A stretch of DNA of 52,378 bases from Kiritimatiellia bacterium (lineage in GTDB: Bacteria; Verrucomicrobiota; Kiritimatiellia; JAAZAB01): contig JAQUQV010000010.1 in the NCBI GenBank assembly GCA_028715905.1, positions 1-52,378 of the forward strand, written 5' to 3'. The translations under genes and the position numbers were made by a program. Under the pieces are notes generated by a model. It ran no database searches, was not told the origin of the DNA, and saw nothing but the letters and a program-made list of their open reading frames with translations. This document shows, piece by piece, positions 23,054 to 33,647 of the stretch (position 1 is its first letter; each line of letters begins with the position of its first letter).

Positions 23054-25192
23054 ATGGTGGTTCTGTTGGACAATTTGAAGAAAAACGATGTGCTGTCAAA
23101 TGACGGGGCGGCGCGCGAAGCCCGGGAAAGGATGAACCCCCTGGCGGACGTGCGCAATTTCGGGATTATTGCGCACATTGATGCCGGCAAAACCACTTTG
23201 ACCGAGAGGATTTTGTACTACGCCGGCCGGCTCCATAAAATGGGCGAGGTGCACGAGGGCACCGCCAAGATGGACTGGATGATTCAGGAACAGGAGCGGG
23301 GCATCACGATCACATCGGCCGCCACCACCTGCTTCTGGCAAAAACGCCAGGTCAATATTATTGACACTCCCGGGCACGTTGATTTTACCGCGGAGGTGGA
23401 GCGCTCCCTGCGCGTATTGGACGGAGCCGTGGCGGTTTTCTGCGCCGTGGGCGGCGTCCAGCCCCAGTCGGAGACCGTCTGGCGGCAGGCCGACCGTTAC
23501 CATGTTCCCCGCATAGCTTTTATCAACAAAATGGACCGGGTCGGCGCGGATTTTGAGCGGGTCGTGCATGAAATCAAAACCCGCCTGCGCGCGCCCGCCG
23601 TTGCGCTTCATATGCCTTATGGCCGGGAAGACCAATTCAAAGGACTCATTGACTTGTTCTCCATGCGGGCTTTGATTTTTGACGAGAACACTCTCGGTTC
23701 CGTGATGGAGACCGTCGCCATTCCCCCCGAAATGGCCGGCCGGGCCGAGGAAGCGCGCGCGCGCTTGGTTGAGGCGGTTGCCGAAGTTGACGAAACAGTC
23801 TTGGCGGCTTTTCTGGAAAGTCCGGACGTTGCCCCCGAAATTCTCAAGGCCGGGCTGCGCCGGGCCGTGATTGCCGGGCGTCTCGTGCCGGTTTTGTGCG
23901 GGACCGCTTTGCGCAACAAGGGCATCCAGCCGGCGCTGGACGCGGTCGTTGATTACCTGCCGTCCCCGTTGGATATCCCTCCCGTCCGCGGGTTCCATCC
24001 CAAAACCGAGGAGCCGCTCGTCCGGGAAACCGGCGATTTCCAGCCGCCGGCCGCTCTGGCCTTCAAGGTTATGCACAGCTCTTACATGGGAAAGATGATT
24101 TTCGTCCGGCTTTACAGCGGCACGCTTAAAAAAGGACAGAACGTTTACAATCCGCGGACGAACAAACGCGAAAAAATTTCCCGCCTTTTGCGGATGCACG
24201 CCGATGAATACCAGGATATTGACGCGCTTTACTCCGGCGATATCGGCGTGATTACCGGTCTGAAAACTGCCACCACGGGCGATACGCTCTGCGTTGAAAA
24301 CAAGCCCATCAGCCTTGAGCGCATCCGTTTCCCGGAGCCGGTGGTTTCCATGGCGATTGAGCCGAAAACCAAGGCCGACCGGGATCAGCTGTCCGAGGCG
24401 CTGTCCTCCCTGGCCGACGAAGACCCCACTTTCCGCGTTTCCGTCAATCCGGACACCGGCCAGACTCTCGTCAGTGGGATGGGCGAATTACACCTGGAGA
24501 TCATAAAGAACCGCATCTGGCATGAATATCGGGTGCAGGCCAACGCCGGCCAGCCGATAGTGGCTTATCGCGAAAGCATTCGGAAGACGGCCTCCGCGAA
24601 TTTTATCTTTGACCGCGAAATCGGCGGCAAACGGCAGTTTGCCTCGCTGACGCTCGCGGTCGCCCCGGGCGCGAGGGACGGCGGCGCGGCCGTGGTTTTT
24701 AAAGTCAAGCCCGACCGCTTGCCGCTGATTTACCGGGACGGAGCGGAAAGCGGGATCAATGACGCCATGGTAACGGGCGTCCTCGGGCATTATCCCATGA
24801 TTGATCTTAGAGTTGAAGTGGTTGACGCCTCTTTTGATCCCCATGATTCCAGCGAGACCGCTTTCCGGACCGCCGCGGTCATGGCTTTCCGCGAGGCGGC
24901 GAAGCGCGCCGCCCCGGTCCTCCTTGAGCCGATTATGGCGCTTGAAATCACAACGCCGGATGAATATATTGGCGATGTTCTCGGGGATCTCAACGCGCGC
25001 CGCGGCAAAATAGCGAGCGTGGTCAGCCGGCCGCCGGCGCAGATAATCAACGCCAGCGTGCCCCTCATGGAGCTTTTTGGATATACGACCACTTTGCGGT
25101 CGCTTACGCGGGGCCGTGGCAGTCATACCATGGAGCCGATCGCGTTTGAAGTTGTCCCCGAACAGGTTCAGGAAAAGGTTTTAAGCCGGTAA
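23054..25192 (+). CDS. fusA: Elongation factor G
   Basis: Drives ribosomal translocation. G domain motifs are [27 protein letters not shown] and NKMDR; domains II-V follow, with [10 protein letters not shown] in domain III. The open product is 712 residues. An in-frame ATG at 23132 ([12 protein letters not shown]) matches where most EF-G start, so the first 26 residues may be extra; the ATG at 23054, three bases after the rpsG stop, suggests coupling. Sequence such as HLEIIKNRI and VAYRESIRK recalls the mitochondrial-like EF-G1 of spirochaetes, planctomycetes and deltaproteobacteria. That subtype is tentative. No tuf follows it. Confidence 0.95.
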   Translation: MVVLLDNLKKNDVLSNDGAAREARERMNPLADVRNFGIIAHIDAGKTTLTERILYYAGRLHKMGEVHEGTAKMDWMIQEQERGITITSAATTCFWQKRQVNIIDTPGHVDFTAEVERSLRVLDGAVAVFCAVGGVQPQSETVWRQADRYHVPRIAFINKMDRVGADFERVVHEIKTRLRAPAVALHMPYGREDQFKGLIDLFSMRALIFDENTLGSVMETVAIPPEMAGRAEEARARLVEAVAEVDETVLAAFLESPDVAPEILKAGLRRAVIAGRLVPVLCGTALRNKGIQPALDAVVDYLPSPLDIPPVRGFHPKTEEPLVRETGDFQPPAALAFKVMHSSYMGKMIFVRLYSGTLKKGQNVYNPRTNKREKISRLLRMHADEYQDIDALYSGDIGVITGLKTATTGDTLCVENKPISLERIRFPEPVVSMAIEPKTKADRDQLSEALSSLADEDPTFRVSVNPDTGQTLVSGMGELHLEIIKNRIWHEYRVQANAGQPIVAYRESIRKTASANFIFDREIGGKRQFASLTLAVAPGARDGGAAVVFKVKPDRLPLIYRDGAESGINDAMVTGVLGHYPMIDLRVEVVDASFDPHDSSETAFRTAAVMAFREAAKRAAPVLLEPIMALEITTPDEYIGDVLGDLNARRGKIASVVSRPPAQIINASVPLMELFGYTTTLRSLTRGRGSHTMEPIAFEVVPEQVQEKVLSR

Positions 25193-25198
25193 ATTGAA

Positions 25199-25507
25199 AT
25201 GGAAAATCAGCGTATACGAATAAAATTAACGTCTTATGATTTCCGGGCGCTGGATCAATCGGCCGGAGAAATTGTTGAGACGGCCAAAAGAACCGGCGCC
25301 AGAGTTGCGGGTCCGATGCCGCTTCCGACCCGGATCTCAAAATACTGCGTCAATCGCAGTCCGCATGCCGACAAGAAGTCCATGGAACAGTTTGAAATCA
25401 GAACACACAAGCGCCTTCTGGACATTATCAATCCGACCGCCAAAACGGTGGACGAATTGAAAAAACTGAATCTGCCGGCGGGTGTGGATATCTCCATTAA
25501 AATATGA
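25199..25507 (+). CDS. rpsJ: 30S ribosomal protein S10
   Basis: The 102-residue S10, also the NusE partner in antitermination. Recognised by [17 protein letters not shown] at the start, [24 protein letters not shown] with FEIRTHKRL in the middle, and [11 protein letters not shown] at the end. It lies six bases after fusA, so the str and S10 clusters are fused without the usual intervening tuf. No strong Shine-Dalgarno sequence is seen, suggesting coupling to fusA. Confidence 0.97.
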   Translation: MENQRIRIKLTSYDFRALDQSAGEIVETAKRTGARVAGPMPLPTRISKYCVNRSPHADKKSMEQFEIRTHKRLLDIINPTAKTVDELKKLNLPAGVDISIKI

Positions 25508-25514
25508 GTTTGCC

Positions 25515-26147
25515 ATGCAGGGATTAATAGGAAAAAAAATAGGGATGACCAGCGTCTTTGACAAGGAAGGCCGCCAGATTCCCGTCACGATTTTGGAGTG
25601 CGGGCCGTGTGTCGTTTTGCGGCATAAAAAACGGGAGACGGATGGTTACGAGGCGGTCCAGCTGGGATATGCCGATGTAAAGGAAAAAGATATCTCCCGG
25701 CCGGAAGCCGGTTTTTTCCGCAAATCGGGAATTACGCCAAAAAAATACTGCCGGGAATTCGACTGTGAAAAGAACGACAGTCTGAAAGTCGGCGACGTGA
25801 TTACCGTAAAACTTTTTGAAGGAGTCGGTTATGTGGATGTCAGCGGCGAGACCAAGGGCAAGGGATTTCAGGGCGTCATCCGCCGCCATCACATGAGCGG
25901 CGGCGTCATGACCCATGGCGGGCATTCCAAGCGCCGGGTCGGCTCGGTCGGCTGCCGCGAATTGCCCGGGCGGATTCACAAGGGAAAAAGAATGCCGGGG
26001 CATCTGGGGCACGTCCATATCACGCAGCAGAATCTGAAGGTTATTCAGGTGCGCCCCGAAGAAAACGTGATGCTTGTGAGCGGGGCCGTCCCCGGTCCGC
26101 GGGGCGCCGTTCTAACCATGGAAAAATCGCGCAAAAAGGGACAATGA
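25515..26147 (+). CDS. rplC: 50S ribosomal protein L3
   Basis: The 210-residue assembly initiator of the large subunit. [19 protein letters not shown] marks the true start at 25515, seven bases after rpsJ; an in-frame codon at 25482 lies inside rpsJ and is discarded. The long loop near the peptidyl-transferase centre ([20 protein letters not shown] onward) is clear. The stop overlaps the rplD start (ATGA). Confidence 0.96.
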   Translation: MQGLIGKKIGMTSVFDKEGRQIPVTILECGPCVVLRHKKRETDGYEAVQLGYADVKEKDISRPEAGFFRKSGITPKKYCREFDCEKNDSLKVGDVITVKLFEGVGYVDVSGETKGKGFQGVIRRHHMSGGVMTHGGHSKRRVGSVGCRELPGRIHKGKRMPGHLGHVHITQQNLKVIQVRPEENVMLVSGAVPGPRGAVLTMEKSRKKGQ

Positions 26148-26794
26148 GTAAAACGCCTATATTGGATCTTCAGGGCGGCCGCATCGGTGAATATGATTTT
26201 CCCGACGAGCTGCTGGTTTTGAACCGCGGCGGCCAGGCGGTGCACGAGGTGATCGTTGCCCACCGCGCCGGATTGCGGGCGGGAACAGCTTCCACCCTGA
26301 ATAAGGGCCTTGTTGCCGGAAGCAATCGCAAGCCTTGGCGGCAGAAGGGGCTCGGCCGGGCCCGCGCCGGCTATCGGCAGTCTCCGGTCTGGCGCGGCGG
26401 CGGGGTTGTCTTCGGTCCCAAACCGCGTTCCTATGCCAAGACCGTTCCGAAAGGCGTGGCCGCGCTCGCTTTCAGCCGCGTCGTCAGCGAAAAGGTGGCC
26501 GGCGGCGGAGTGAAAGTGTTGAACGATTTGAAATTGACGGAGGGCAAATCCCGTGAAATCGCCGCCCTGCTTAAGCAGTTGGATGTCAAGGGGCGCGTCC
26601 TGATTGTGGTCGCGAAGCTTGACGAAAACCTGAAGCGCGCCGCGCGCAATATCGGCCGCGTTGTGCTTTCCCCCGCCGGCGATGTCAGCACTTACCAGCT
26701 GATGCTTTGCCCGACCATGCTGATTACGCGGGACGCCGCCGATATTCTGCTCAACCGGCTCCGTAAAATAACCGGGAAGGAAGGGCAATCATGA
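26144..26794 (+). CDS. rplD: 50S ribosomal protein L4
   Basis: The 216-residue L4, an early assembly protein whose loop lines the exit tunnel and which represses the S10 operon in some bacteria. Conserved loop residues appear as SNRKPWRQKGLGRARAG followed by SPVWRGGGVVFGPKPRSY. The C-terminal part ends with ITRDAADILLNRL. It overlaps rplC and rplW by four bases at each end (ATGA), indicating coupled translation. Confidence 0.97.
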   Translation: MSKTPILDLQGGRIGEYDFPDELLVLNRGGQAVHEVIVAHRAGLRAGTASTLNKGLVAGSNRKPWRQKGLGRARAGYRQSPVWRGGGVVFGPKPRSYAKTVPKGVAALAFSRVVSEKVAGGGVKVLNDLKLTEGKSREIAALLKQLDVKGRVLIVVAKLDENLKRAARNIGRVVLSPAGDVSTYQLMLCPTMLITRDAADILLNRLRKITGKEGQS

Positions 26795-27075
26795 AATCGC
26801 CGCATGTCATCCTGCAGACTTTGCGTTTGTCCGAAAAGGGATCGCGGGAAATTGAAAAACATAATTGTTATTTCTTCAAGGTTGACCCCGCCGCCAACAA
26901 GCTGGAAATCAAAAGGGCGGTGGAGGAGATTTTCAAGGTGCATGTGGCCGGGGTGAACACGATGAACTGCCGCGGGAAAAAAAAGAGAGAAAGAAGCATG
27001 AAATACGGCCGCACGTCGTCATATAAAAAGGCAATGGTAACCCTGCGGAAGGGCGAGAAAATTGAAATTGCGTAA
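26791..27075 (+). CDS. rplW: 50S ribosomal protein L23
   Basis: The 94-residue exit-site protein that docks trigger factor and SRP. Recognised by [20 protein letters not shown], then [24 protein letters not shown] and a basic loop before [15 protein letters not shown]. The glutamate in the VEEIF segment corresponds to the trigger-factor contact. It overlaps rplD by four bases and ends eight bases before rplB. Confidence 0.96.
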   Translation: MKSPHVILQTLRLSEKGSREIEKHNCYFFKVDPAANKLEIKRAVEEIFKVHVAGVNTMNCRGKKKRERSMKYGRTSSYKKAMVTLRKGEKIEIA

Positions 27076-27083
27076 AGGACGTT

Positions 27084-27905
27084 ATGACTCTTAAAGTTTA
27101 CAGACCGGTAACTCCCTCGCAGCGTTTCCGGGCGGTTGTGGCCGCCGAAGGGATGGCGAAATCCGGGCCGGAAAAAAGACTGCTGTCGCCCCGGAAAGCG
27201 CGGGCGGGCCGCAATTTTTCGGGCAGGGTAACAATCCGCCACCGCGGCGGCGGCGTCCGGCGTCATGACCGCATTATTGATTTTAAGCGCGGCAAGTTTA
27301 ATGTCGTCGCCCGGGTGGCGGCTATTGAATACGATCCCGGCCGGTCGGCGCGGATAGCCTTGTTGTGTTACGCGGACGGCGAAAAAAGATACATTCTCGC
27401 TCCGCTCGGACTTGCGGTGGGGGCGCGGGTGCTTTCCGGCGCTTCGGCCGAACCGGCGGTCGGCAACATGCTTCCGCTGGAAAAAATTCCGCTCGGACTC
27501 ACCATTCACAATATTGAACTGGAGCCCGGCAAAGGCGGCCAGCTTGTCCGCGGGGCCGGAATGGGCGCGGTTTTAATGGCGCGGGAGGGGAATTACGCGC
27601 ATGTGAAACTGCCGTCGGGCGAAATTCGCATGATTAATGTGAAATGTATGGCAACCATCGGCCAGGTCGGCAATCTGGAGCATGAAACCGTCAGTTACGG
27701 CAAGGCGGGCGCGGCCCGCTGGCGCGGAATCAGGCCGACGGTGCGCGGCCGCGCCATGAATCCCATTGATCACCCCCTGGGCGGCGGCGAAGGAAAGGCG
27801 ACCGGCGGCCATCCGCGTTCGCCCTGGGGCCAGTATGCTAAAGGCGCAAAAACCAGAAATGTGCGCAGCCGGTCAAGCCGGTTCATTGTATCACGGAGAA
27901 AATAA
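27084..27905 (+). CDS. rplB: 50S ribosomal protein L2
   Basis: The 273-residue universal L2. The start reads [14 protein letters not shown], the RNA-binding core includes [17 protein letters not shown], and the highly conserved C-terminal loop GVAMNPVDHPHGGGEG appears as [19 protein letters not shown]. The usual His after DHP is Leu here (DHPLGGGEG); the catalysis-linked His of the DHP triplet itself is kept. AAGGAC precedes the ATG. Confidence 0.97.
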   Translation: MTLKVYRPVTPSQRFRAVVAAEGMAKSGPEKRLLSPRKARAGRNFSGRVTIRHRGGGVRRHDRIIDFKRGKFNVVARVAAIEYDPGRSARIALLCYADGEKRYILAPLGLAVGARVLSGASAEPAVGNMLPLEKIPLGLTIHNIELEPGKGGQLVRGAGMGAVLMAREGNYAHVKLPSGEIRMINVKCMATIGQVGNLEHETVSYGKAGAARWRGIRPTVRGRAMNPIDHPLGGGEGKATGGHPRSPWGQYAKGAKTRNVRSRSSRFIVSRRK

Positions 27906-27907
27906 CC

Positions 27908-28192
27908 ATGGCGCGTTCGCTTAAAAAAGGACCTTATGTTGAGGCAAGTTTGCTGGCCAAAGTTGAGCGTTTGAACCGTTCCGGCGAAAAACGTCCGATC
28001 AAGACATGGTCGCGCCGTTCCATGATCATCCCCGATTTTATCGGGCACACTTTTGCCGTGCACAACGGCAAAACGCATATTTCCGTTTTCGTGACGGAAA
28101 ACATGGTCGGCCACCGGCTCGGCGAGTTTTCTCCGACCCGTATTTTCAAGAAACACGGCATGCATACCGAGAAAACCCAGGAAAAGACCTGA
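27908..28192 (+). CDS. rpsS: 30S ribosomal protein S19
   Basis: The 94-residue head protein that contacts S13. It shows [44 protein letters not shown] and the C-terminal [17 protein letters not shown]. It starts two bases after the rplB stop and shares one base with rplV (TGATG). Length is normal. Confidence 0.97.
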   Translation: MARSLKKGPYVEASLLAKVERLNRSGEKRPIKTWSRRSMIIPDFIGHTFAVHNGKTHISVFVTENMVGHRLGEFSPTRIFKKHGMHTEKTQEKT

Positions 28193-28539
28193 TGAAAATA
28201 AGCGCTTCCGCAAGGTTCGTGAGGATTTCGCCTTCCAAGGTAAGGCCGTTCGCGCGCCTTTTGAAGGGCAAGTCCCTTAAAGAGGCCTCGGCCGCCGCCC
28301 GTTTCAGCCCGCAGAAAGGCGCCTTTTTCGTGGGGAAACTGTTGAAGTCAATGGCGGCCAACCTGGCCGTCAAGGAATTAAACGGCAATAATTTTTATGT
28401 TGAAAAGGTGGCGATAGAGCAGGGGCCGACCGCCAAACGTTTTTGGCCGAGGTCGCGGGGCATGGCCCAGCCGATTGCCAAGCGGACGTGTCATATCAGG
28501 GTAGTTTTGTCAGATGTAAAAGGAAGCGGAAAGGAGTAA
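28192..28539 (+). CDS. rplV: 50S ribosomal protein L22
   Basis: The 115-residue tunnel protein. The true start is the ATG at 28192, one base overlapping the rpsS stop; the open frame extends back into rpsS but is not homologous. Landmarks: [27 protein letters not shown], and the tunnel hairpin ([21 protein letters not shown]) followed by CHIRVVLSD. The C-terminal tail is short. Confidence 0.96.
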   Translation: MKISASARFVRISPSKVRPFARLLKGKSLKEASAAARFSPQKGAFFVGKLLKSMAANLAVKELNGNNFYVEKVAIEQGPTAKRFWPRSRGMAQPIAKRTCHIRVVLSDVKGSGKE

Positions 28540-28541
28540 CT

Positions 28542-29207
28542 TTGGGCCAGAAAGTAAATCCGATCGGACTGCGCGTAACCGTCAATAAAAACTGGCGGTC
28601 CAGGTGGTTTGCCGACAAACGGCAATTCGGCGACTTGTTCCACGAGGATATTAAAATCAGGGAACTGATTAAAAAGCGACTGCAGAACGGGGCCGTGCCG
28701 GAAGTCATGATTGAAAGATACGCGAACCGCGTGCGCGCCACCATCTTTACCGCCCGGCCGGGCATCGTGATCGGGCACAAGGGGCAGGATGTTGAGAAAC
28801 TCCGCGCGGAACTGGCAAAACTTTCGGGTAAGGAAATTTACCTGGAAATAAAGGAAATCCGCGACGCGGATTTGAACGCCCAACTGGTGGCGGAAAATAT
28901 CGCCGTGCAGCTTGAACGCCGGGTGTCTTTCCGGCGGGCCATGAAAAAGGCGATCAAAACCGCCATGGACCTTAAGGCGCTCGGCATTAAAGTATTGGTT
29001 TCGGGCCGGCTGGGCGGGGCGGAACTGGCGCGGCGGGAGAGTTACAAGGAAGGCAAGGTGCCCCTGCATACCTTGCGCGCCAATATTGATTACGGTTTTG
29101 CCGAAGCGCATACTGTGGCCGGCAAGGTCGGAATCAAAGTGTGGATCTGCCGTCCGCCGGAAGAAAATAATGTGAAAAGCGAGGTGCGCCGTGCCGGAAA
29201 TGCCTAG
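28542..29207 (+). CDS. rpsC: 30S ribosomal protein S3 (TTG start)
   Basis: The 221-residue mRNA-entry protein with a KH domain ([20 protein letters not shown]) and the C-terminal S3 domain ([19 protein letters not shown], then [10 protein letters not shown]). The family begins [11 protein letters not shown]; here [10 protein letters not shown] follows a TTG at 28542 with AAGGAG five bases upstream, so TTG is the start. The open frame to 28443 lies inside rplV and is not homologous. Confidence 0.95.
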   Translation: MGQKVNPIGLRVTVNKNWRSRWFADKRQFGDLFHEDIKIRELIKKRLQNGAVPEVMIERYANRVRATIFTARPGIVIGHKGQDVEKLRAELAKLSGKEIYLEIKEIRDADLNAQLVAENIAVQLERRVSFRRAMKKAIKTAMDLKALGIKVLVSGRLGGAELARRESYKEGKVPLHTLRANIDYGFAEAHTVAGKVGIKVWICRPPEENNVKSEVRRAGNA

Positions 29208-29613
29208 CAGAGTAAAGTACCGCAAAGTTCAGCGGGGAAGCATGAAGGGCTATGCCACCTCCGGCAATGCGCTGGCGTTCGGCCAGTACGGCTTGCAGGC
29301 GCTGGACCGTTCCTGGGTAAAGGCCACCCAGATTGAGGCCTGCCGCGTTTCCATCAACAGGCATTTGAACCGGAAGGGCAAGGTGTGGGTGCGTATTTTC
29401 CCCGACAAGCCCATCAGTAAAAAACCGCTGGAGACAAGAATGGGCCGCGGCAAGGGCGAGCCGGAGTTCTGGGTGGCGGTCGTTAAAGCCGGCCGCATGT
29501 TGTTTGAAATTGACGGCGTGAGTGAACGCGTGGCGCGCGAATCCATGCGCCTGGCGGCTTCCAAACTGCCGATCAGGACACGTTTTGTTTCGCGCCGCGT
29601 AAGCTACGGTTAA
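29200..29613 (+). CDS. rplP: 50S ribosomal protein L16
   Basis: The 137-residue L16, close to the tRNA elbow in the A and P sites. Core segments: [28 protein letters not shown], and [21 protein letters not shown] with [12 protein letters not shown]. The ATG at 29200 gives the usual length; a GTG at 29191 preceded by GAGG would add three residues and is equally possible. It overlaps the end of rpsC. Confidence 0.95.
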   Translation: MPSRVKYRKVQRGSMKGYATSGNALAFGQYGLQALDRSWVKATQIEACRVSINRHLNRKGKVWVRIFPDKPISKKPLETRMGRGKGEPEFWVAVVKAGRMLFEIDGVSERVARESMRLAASKLPIRTRFVSRRVSYG

Positions 29614-29623
29614 TAGTGCAAAA

Positions 29624-29839
29624 ATGAAGACAAAAGAACTGCGCGAGTTGGCAACGGATGAATTGAAACAGTCGTATCAGGAGCGGCTGAAGGAATACTT
29701 TGACCTGCGCAAGGTCAAGGCGACGGGTAAGCTGGATAATCCGTTGCAGCTCAGACAAAAACGCCGCGATATCGCCAGAATAAAAACTCTTTTGAATGAA
29801 CGGACGCGTGAAAGGGCTGGAAGCAATGCCGCAAAATAA
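29624..29839 (+). CDS. rpmC: 50S ribosomal protein L29
   Basis: The 71-residue two-helix protein at the tunnel exit. Recognised from MKTKELRELATDELKQSYQE, FDLRKVKATGKLDNPLQLRQ and RRDIARIKTLLNER. The last residues overlap the start of rpsQ by 14 bases. No good Shine-Dalgarno sequence is seen. Confidence 0.95.
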   Translation: MKTKELRELATDELKQSYQERLKEYFDLRKVKATGKLDNPLQLRQKRRDIARIKTLLNERTRERAGSNAAK

Positions 29840-30188
29840 TCAGAAACGGGGAAAACGCAAGCAGAGAACGGGCGTTGTCATAAGTTGCGAGATGCAGAAG
29901 ACCATCGTCGTCAGGGCCGTGCACCGCGTGCGGCATCCCGTCTACGGCAAGGAGATGAAAATTTCCCAGAAAATGTACGCCCATGACGAAAAGCGCGAGG
30001 CGAAAACCGGCGACAAGGTTTTAATTATGGAAACCAGGCCTTTGAGCAGGCTAAAACGCTGGCGGCTGGTCAGGGTGTTGCAGTCCGGCGCCGTTTTGCC
30101 GCGGCAACGCGGGGCGGAAGCGTCCGGTCCGGAGACCGCGCCGGCCGGCGGCGATCAGAAATCGGAAGTTGAAAACATAAAAACATGA
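29826..30188 (+). CDS. rpsQ: 30S ribosomal protein S17 with C-terminal tail
   Basis: A primary 16S rRNA-binding OB-fold protein. The conserved part is [21 protein letters not shown], then [19 protein letters not shown] and [21 protein letters not shown]. The start at 29826 (MPQNNQKRG) is chosen over the codon at 29796. S17 is usually about 85 residues; this one is 120 because of an Ala/Gly/Glu-rich tail of about 30 residues. It overlaps rplN by four bases. Confidence 0.94.
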   Translation: MPQNNQKRGKRKQRTGVVISCEMQKTIVVRAVHRVRHPVYGKEMKISQKMYAHDEKREAKTGDKVLIMETRPLSRLKRWRLVRVLQSGAVLPRQRGAEASGPETAPAGGDQKSEVENIKT

Positions 30189-30550
30189 TTACCGAGGAAA
30201 CAATTCTGAAAGTGGCTGATAATACCGGCGCGCGGACTGCAAAATGCTTCCGCATTCTCGGCCAGAGGAAGCGCTACGCATATATCGGCGATTTAATCAA
30301 GGTGTCAATCCGGGAGGCTCAGCCCGGCGGACTGGTCAAAAAAGGCGAGGTCCGTCTGGCCGTTATTGTCAGAACGCGCAAGCCGATCCGGCGCGCGGAT
30401 GGTTCTCTGCTGCGTTTCGGCGGCAACGCCGTGGTGTTGATTGACGAGGAGTTGAATCCGATCGGAACGCGCATTTTCGGTCCGGTGGCCCGCGAATTGC
30501 GCGAAAAAAAAATGGCCAAGATCATATCCCTGGCCCCGGAAGTGTTATAG
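30185..30550 (+). CDS. rplN: 50S ribosomal protein L14
   Basis: The 121-residue L14, part of the inter-subunit bridge and the binding site of RsfS. Recognised by [20 protein letters not shown], the [20 protein letters not shown] loop and the end [20 protein letters not shown]. It overlaps rpsQ by four bases (ATGA). Length is normal. Confidence 0.97.
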   Translation: MITEETILKVADNTGARTAKCFRILGQRKRYAYIGDLIKVSIREAQPGGLVKKGEVRLAVIVRTRKPIRRADGSLLRFGGNAVVLIDEELNPIGTRIFGPVARELREKKMAKIISLAPEVL

Positions 30551-30562
30551 GAAAAATATTTT

Positions 30563-30892
30563 ATGCCCGCAAAAGTCCATATTCGCAAAAATGATGTTGT
30601 CCTGGCCCGCGCCGGCGGCGCGGCCGCCGGCAAAAAAACCGGCAAGGTGCTCCAGGTGTTTCCGGGCAAGCGCTGCGCGATCGTGGAGGGACTCAATTTC
30701 GTCCATAAAACACTGCGCAAAAGTCAGGATAATCCGAAAGGCAGTATTATCAGGAAAGAAGCTCCCATTAACCTGGCTAATCTGATGCTTTATTGCCCGC
30801 ATTGCAAAAAAGGGGTCAGAATTAAACGGCAACCGGATGAAAACCGCCGCAAAATCAGGACATGCCGGAAATGCGGCCATAAATTTGATTAG
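30563..30892 (+). CDS. rplX: 50S ribosomal protein L24
   Basis: The 109-residue assembly initiator with an N-terminal KOW domain ([40 protein letters not shown]). The C-terminal part has two CxxC pairs (CPHC and CRKC), suggesting a small zinc ribbon, as in many bacterial L24 proteins. AGGAAA lies ahead of the ATG. Confidence 0.96.
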   Translation: MPAKVHIRKNDVVLARAGGAAAGKKTGKVLQVFPGKRCAIVEGLNFVHKTLRKSQDNPKGSIIRKEAPINLANLMLYCPHCKKGVRIKRQPDENRRKIRTCRKCGHKFD

Positions 30893-30897
30893 AAATC

Positions 30898-31467
30898 ATG
30901 AGCGCAAGGCTGAAAGAAAAGTATCTGAAGGAAGTCAGGCCGCAGTTGATGAAAGCGCGGGGGTATGCGAACCAGATGCAGGCGCCCCGGCTGGTTAAAA
31001 TCGTGGTCAACATGGGCATTAATTCTTCCGTGGAGAAAGACGCGGTTAAAATGCTGGCGAATGACCTGGCGGCTATCACCGGACAATATCCGGTTCTCTG
31101 CAAGGCGCGCAAGAGCATCGCAAATTTCAAACTGCGCAAAGGAATGCCGGTCGGGGCGAAAGTGACTCTGCGGGGGGAGCGCATGTTTGAGTTTTTTGAC
31201 CGTTTGGTGAACGTCGTTCTGCCCAGAATGCGCGATTTCCGCGGCGTTTCTCCCGATGCTTTTGACGGGCGCGGGAATTACGCGCTGGGCATGCGGGAAC
31301 AAACCGTTTTCCCGGAAATTAATATTGATAAGGTGAAAAAGGCGCAGGGAATGGATATCGTGATTGCGACAACCGCGTTGTCAAACGACGCGGCCCGGGA
31401 TTTGCTGCGTTTGCTGGGCATGCCGTTCGCGGCGCCCAGGAAGGAGAAGCAAGGAGGATTAAATTGA
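30898..31467 (+). CDS. rplE: 50S ribosomal protein L5
   Basis: The 189-residue 5S rRNA-binding protein. Segments seen: [28 protein letters not shown], the [22 protein letters not shown] stretch, and [20 protein letters not shown]. The stop overlaps the TTG start of rpsN. Five bases separate it from rplX. Confidence 0.97.
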   Translation: MSARLKEKYLKEVRPQLMKARGYANQMQAPRLVKIVVNMGINSSVEKDAVKMLANDLAAITGQYPVLCKARKSIANFKLRKGMPVGAKVTLRGERMFEFFDRLVNVVLPRMRDFRGVSPDAFDGRGNYALGMREQTVFPEINIDKVKKAQGMDIVIATTALSNDAARDLLRLLGMPFAAPRKEKQGGLN

Positions 31468-31649
31468 CAAAAACTTCGTTAATCGTCAAGGCGAGCCGCA
31501 AGCCGAAGTTCCGCGCCAGGGCTTACCGGCGCTGCCGGCGCTGCGGGAGGCCGCGGGCGTTTATGCGTAAATTTCAGCTTTGCCGGATATGTTTCCGGGA
31601 ATTGGCCTCAATCGGCCAGATACCGGGCGTGACTAAATCAAGTTGGTAA
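31464..31649 (+). CDS. rpsN: 30S ribosomal protein S14, zinc type (TTG start)
   Basis: The 61-residue short S14 with an intact four-Cys zinc site (CRRCG and CRICF) and the end [13 protein letters not shown]. The start is TTG at 31464, preceded by a strong AAGGAGGA site and overlapping the rplE stop by four bases. The zinc-type (rpsZ-like) form is common outside proteobacteria. Confidence 0.95.
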   Translation: MTKTSLIVKASRKPKFRARAYRRCRRCGRPRAFMRKFQLCRICFRELASIGQIPGVTKSSW

Positions 31650-31655
31650 CTCATC

Positions 31656-32054
31656 ATGAATCAGACCGATCCTATTGCCGATATGCTGACGCGCATCCGC
31701 AACGCGAATTCCGCGCGGGCCCGCACGGTGGAAATGCCGCACTCCAAGATGAAAGGAACCATTGCGCGGATTCTGAAGCGCAACGGTTTCATCCATGATT
31801 TTATCGCCGAAGGCGGCGGACACAACAAGCTGCTGCGTTTGTTTTTAAAATACGGCGAGAACGGCGAACCCGTAATCCGCGGCTTGCGCCGGATCAGCAA
31901 GCCGGGCCTGCGCCGTTATGTCGCCGCCCGGACGGTTAAGTCGGTAAAAAGCGGCACGGGAATAGCCATTATCAGCACCTCCCGGGGCATTCTTACGGAC
32001 AGCGAAGTCCGGGAGCAGAAAGTCGGCGGCGAATGGCTTTGTATCATTTGGTAA
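31656..32054 (+). CDS. rpsH: 30S ribosomal protein S8
   Basis: The 132-residue primary binding protein of the small-subunit platform. It starts DPIADMLTRIRNANSARART and ends with TSRGILTDSEVREQKVGGEWLCIIW, the standard S8 C terminus. Six bases follow the rpsN stop. Length is normal. In E. coli S8 represses the spc operon by binding near rplE; that site was not identified here. Confidence 0.97.
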   Translation: MNQTDPIADMLTRIRNANSARARTVEMPHSKMKGTIARILKRNGFIHDFIAEGGGHNKLLRLFLKYGENGEPVIRGLRRISKPGLRRYVAARTVKSVKSGTGIAIISTSRGILTDSEVREQKVGGEWLCIIW

Positions 32055-32071
32055 CGAACGGAATATTTGTT

Positions 32072-32608
32072 ATGTCAAGAATTGGAAAAAAACCGATAGA
32101 AATTCCCGCGGGAGTTGAAGTTCAACTGCAGGGGCGGGACGTATGCGTCAGCGGCCCGAAGGGCAAGTTGAAAATGAGCCTTCCCGGCGTTTTTGAGGCG
32201 GTCCTCAAAGATAAAACAATCGTCATTTCCCCGAAAGTCAAGGGCGAAAAAATCGGCGCTTTGCACGGGCTTTACCGCAGCCTGGCCGCGAACATTGTCA
32301 AAGGCGTAGCCAGCGGATATTCCAAGTCGCTTGAAATTCAGGGCGTGGGCTTCAAGGCCGCCGTCCAGGGCAGAAAAATCACCTTGAATCTCGGTTTTTC
32401 CCGGCCGGTTGAAATGGCTATTCCCGAAGGAATAGAAATCAAAATGGATGACAACGTCAACCTGACCATCAGCGGCCCGGATAAACAGCGGGTGGGCGAT
32501 TTTGCCGCGCACGTCAAATCTCTCTTCCCGGCCGAGCCCTACAAGGGAAAGGGAATCAGGTTCAAGGGGGAATACGTCCGGCGGAAGGTCGGCAAAACGG
32601 TGGCTTAA
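32072..32608 (+). CDS. rplF: 50S ribosomal protein L6
   Basis: The 178-residue L6 near the sarcin-ricin loop. The true start is the ATG at 32072 (MSRIGKKPIEIPAGVEV); an earlier in-frame codon at 32033 lies in rpsH. The second repeat ends with EPYKGKGIRFKGEYVRRKVG, the family signature. rplR follows after one base. Confidence 0.97.
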   Translation: MSRIGKKPIEIPAGVEVQLQGRDVCVSGPKGKLKMSLPGVFEAVLKDKTIVISPKVKGEKIGALHGLYRSLAANIVKGVASGYSKSLEIQGVGFKAAVQGRKITLNLGFSRPVEMAIPEGIEIKMDDNVNLTISGPDKQRVGDFAAHVKSLFPAEPYKGKGIRFKGEYVRRKVGKTVA

Positions 32609-32609
32609 A

Positions 32610-32963
32610 ATGAAATTAAAGAACAGGCTTGATTATAAACGGCGGCGGCACAACCGTCTGCGGCAGAAGGTGCGGGGGTCCGCGGGCCGTCCGCGGATGA
32701 GCGTTTGCATCAGCAATCGGCATATCTACATTCAGTTCATTGATGACGAGACGGGCAGCACGCTGGCTTCCTTTTCCACGGCGGGCTTGAAAAATGAAAG
32801 CAAGCTCAATGTAGCCGCGGCCGAGGCGGCGGGGCGCAAGGCGGCGGAAATGGCGGCCGGCAAGGGAATCAAACAGGCTGTCTTTGACCGCGGCGGGCTG
32901 GCTTACGCCGGGCGGATCAAGGCGATCGCCGAGGCGGCGCGAAAAACAGGAATAAGGTTATGA
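32610..32963 (+). CDS. rplR: 50S ribosomal protein L18
   Basis: The 117-residue 5S rRNA-binding protein. Start at 32610 by homology ([19 protein letters not shown]), one base after rplF. The C-terminal half has [20 protein letters not shown] and [11 protein letters not shown]. It overlaps rpsE by four bases. The open frame further upstream lies in rplF. Confidence 0.96.
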   Translation: MKLKNRLDYKRRRHNRLRQKVRGSAGRPRMSVCISNRHIYIQFIDDETGSTLASFSTAGLKNESKLNVAAAEAAGRKAAEMAAGKGIKQAVFDRGGLAYAGRIKAIAEAARKTGIRL

Positions 32964-33484
32964 GCGTAAAATTGACGGATCGGGCAGTTGATGATGTTTT
33001 GACCGGCGAGGAACAGCCGGTTACATACGAGGTTGATGAATACGTCCTTTGCATTAAACGATGCACCAAGGTTGTCAAGGGCGGGCGCCGCATGAGCTTT
33101 ACCGCGGTGGTCGTGGTCGGCGACCATAACGGCCGGGTCGGTTACGGCCTTGGCAAGGCCAATGAAGTGGCGGATGCCATCCGGAAGGGCGGCGACTTGG
33201 CGCGCAAGGGCATGTTTGCCGTCAAATTGGAAAAAGGCACCATTCCTCATGAGACAAAGGGCAAATTTTCCGCCTCCGTTGTTCTCCTGAAACCGGCGGC
33301 GCCGGGCACCGGCGTCATTGCCGGCGGCGGCGCGCGCGCCGTTCTCAACCTGGCCGGCATTCATAACATCATTGCCAAGTCGCTCGGCAGCAATGAAAAA
33401 TGGAATGTGGTGCAGGCCACGGTGGCGGCGTTGAAAAATCTCAGGACGAACTCGGAATCGGAACGGCTGCGCCAGTTGCAGTAA
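32960..33484 (+). CDS. rpsE: 30S ribosomal protein S5
   Basis: The 174-residue S5, concerned with accuracy and mRNA entry. It has the double-stranded RNA-binding-like domain ([37 protein letters not shown]) and the C-terminal [19 protein letters not shown] region. It overlaps rplR by four bases. The next gene is rplO; rpmD (L30), usually between them, is absent. Confidence 0.97.
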   Translation: MSVKLTDRAVDDVLTGEEQPVTYEVDEYVLCIKRCTKVVKGGRRMSFTAVVVVGDHNGRVGYGLGKANEVADAIRKGGDLARKGMFAVKLEKGTIPHETKGKFSASVVLLKPAAPGTGVIAGGGARAVLNLAGIHNIIAKSLGSNEKWNVVQATVAALKNLRTNSESERLRQLQ

Positions 33485-33647
33485 AAGCGTCCCGCGGCGG
33501 AACGCACGGGGTTGGCCCGTCCCTTAAAACACAGGGCAATTTTGCGGAGAAATTTTAACATCAACCGCGAACGACCGTTACATGCTTTGGAGAGCGGCCC
33601 GGAGGCCTCCTGACATGATTTGTTCTGCGGAAAAAACAGGATATAAA

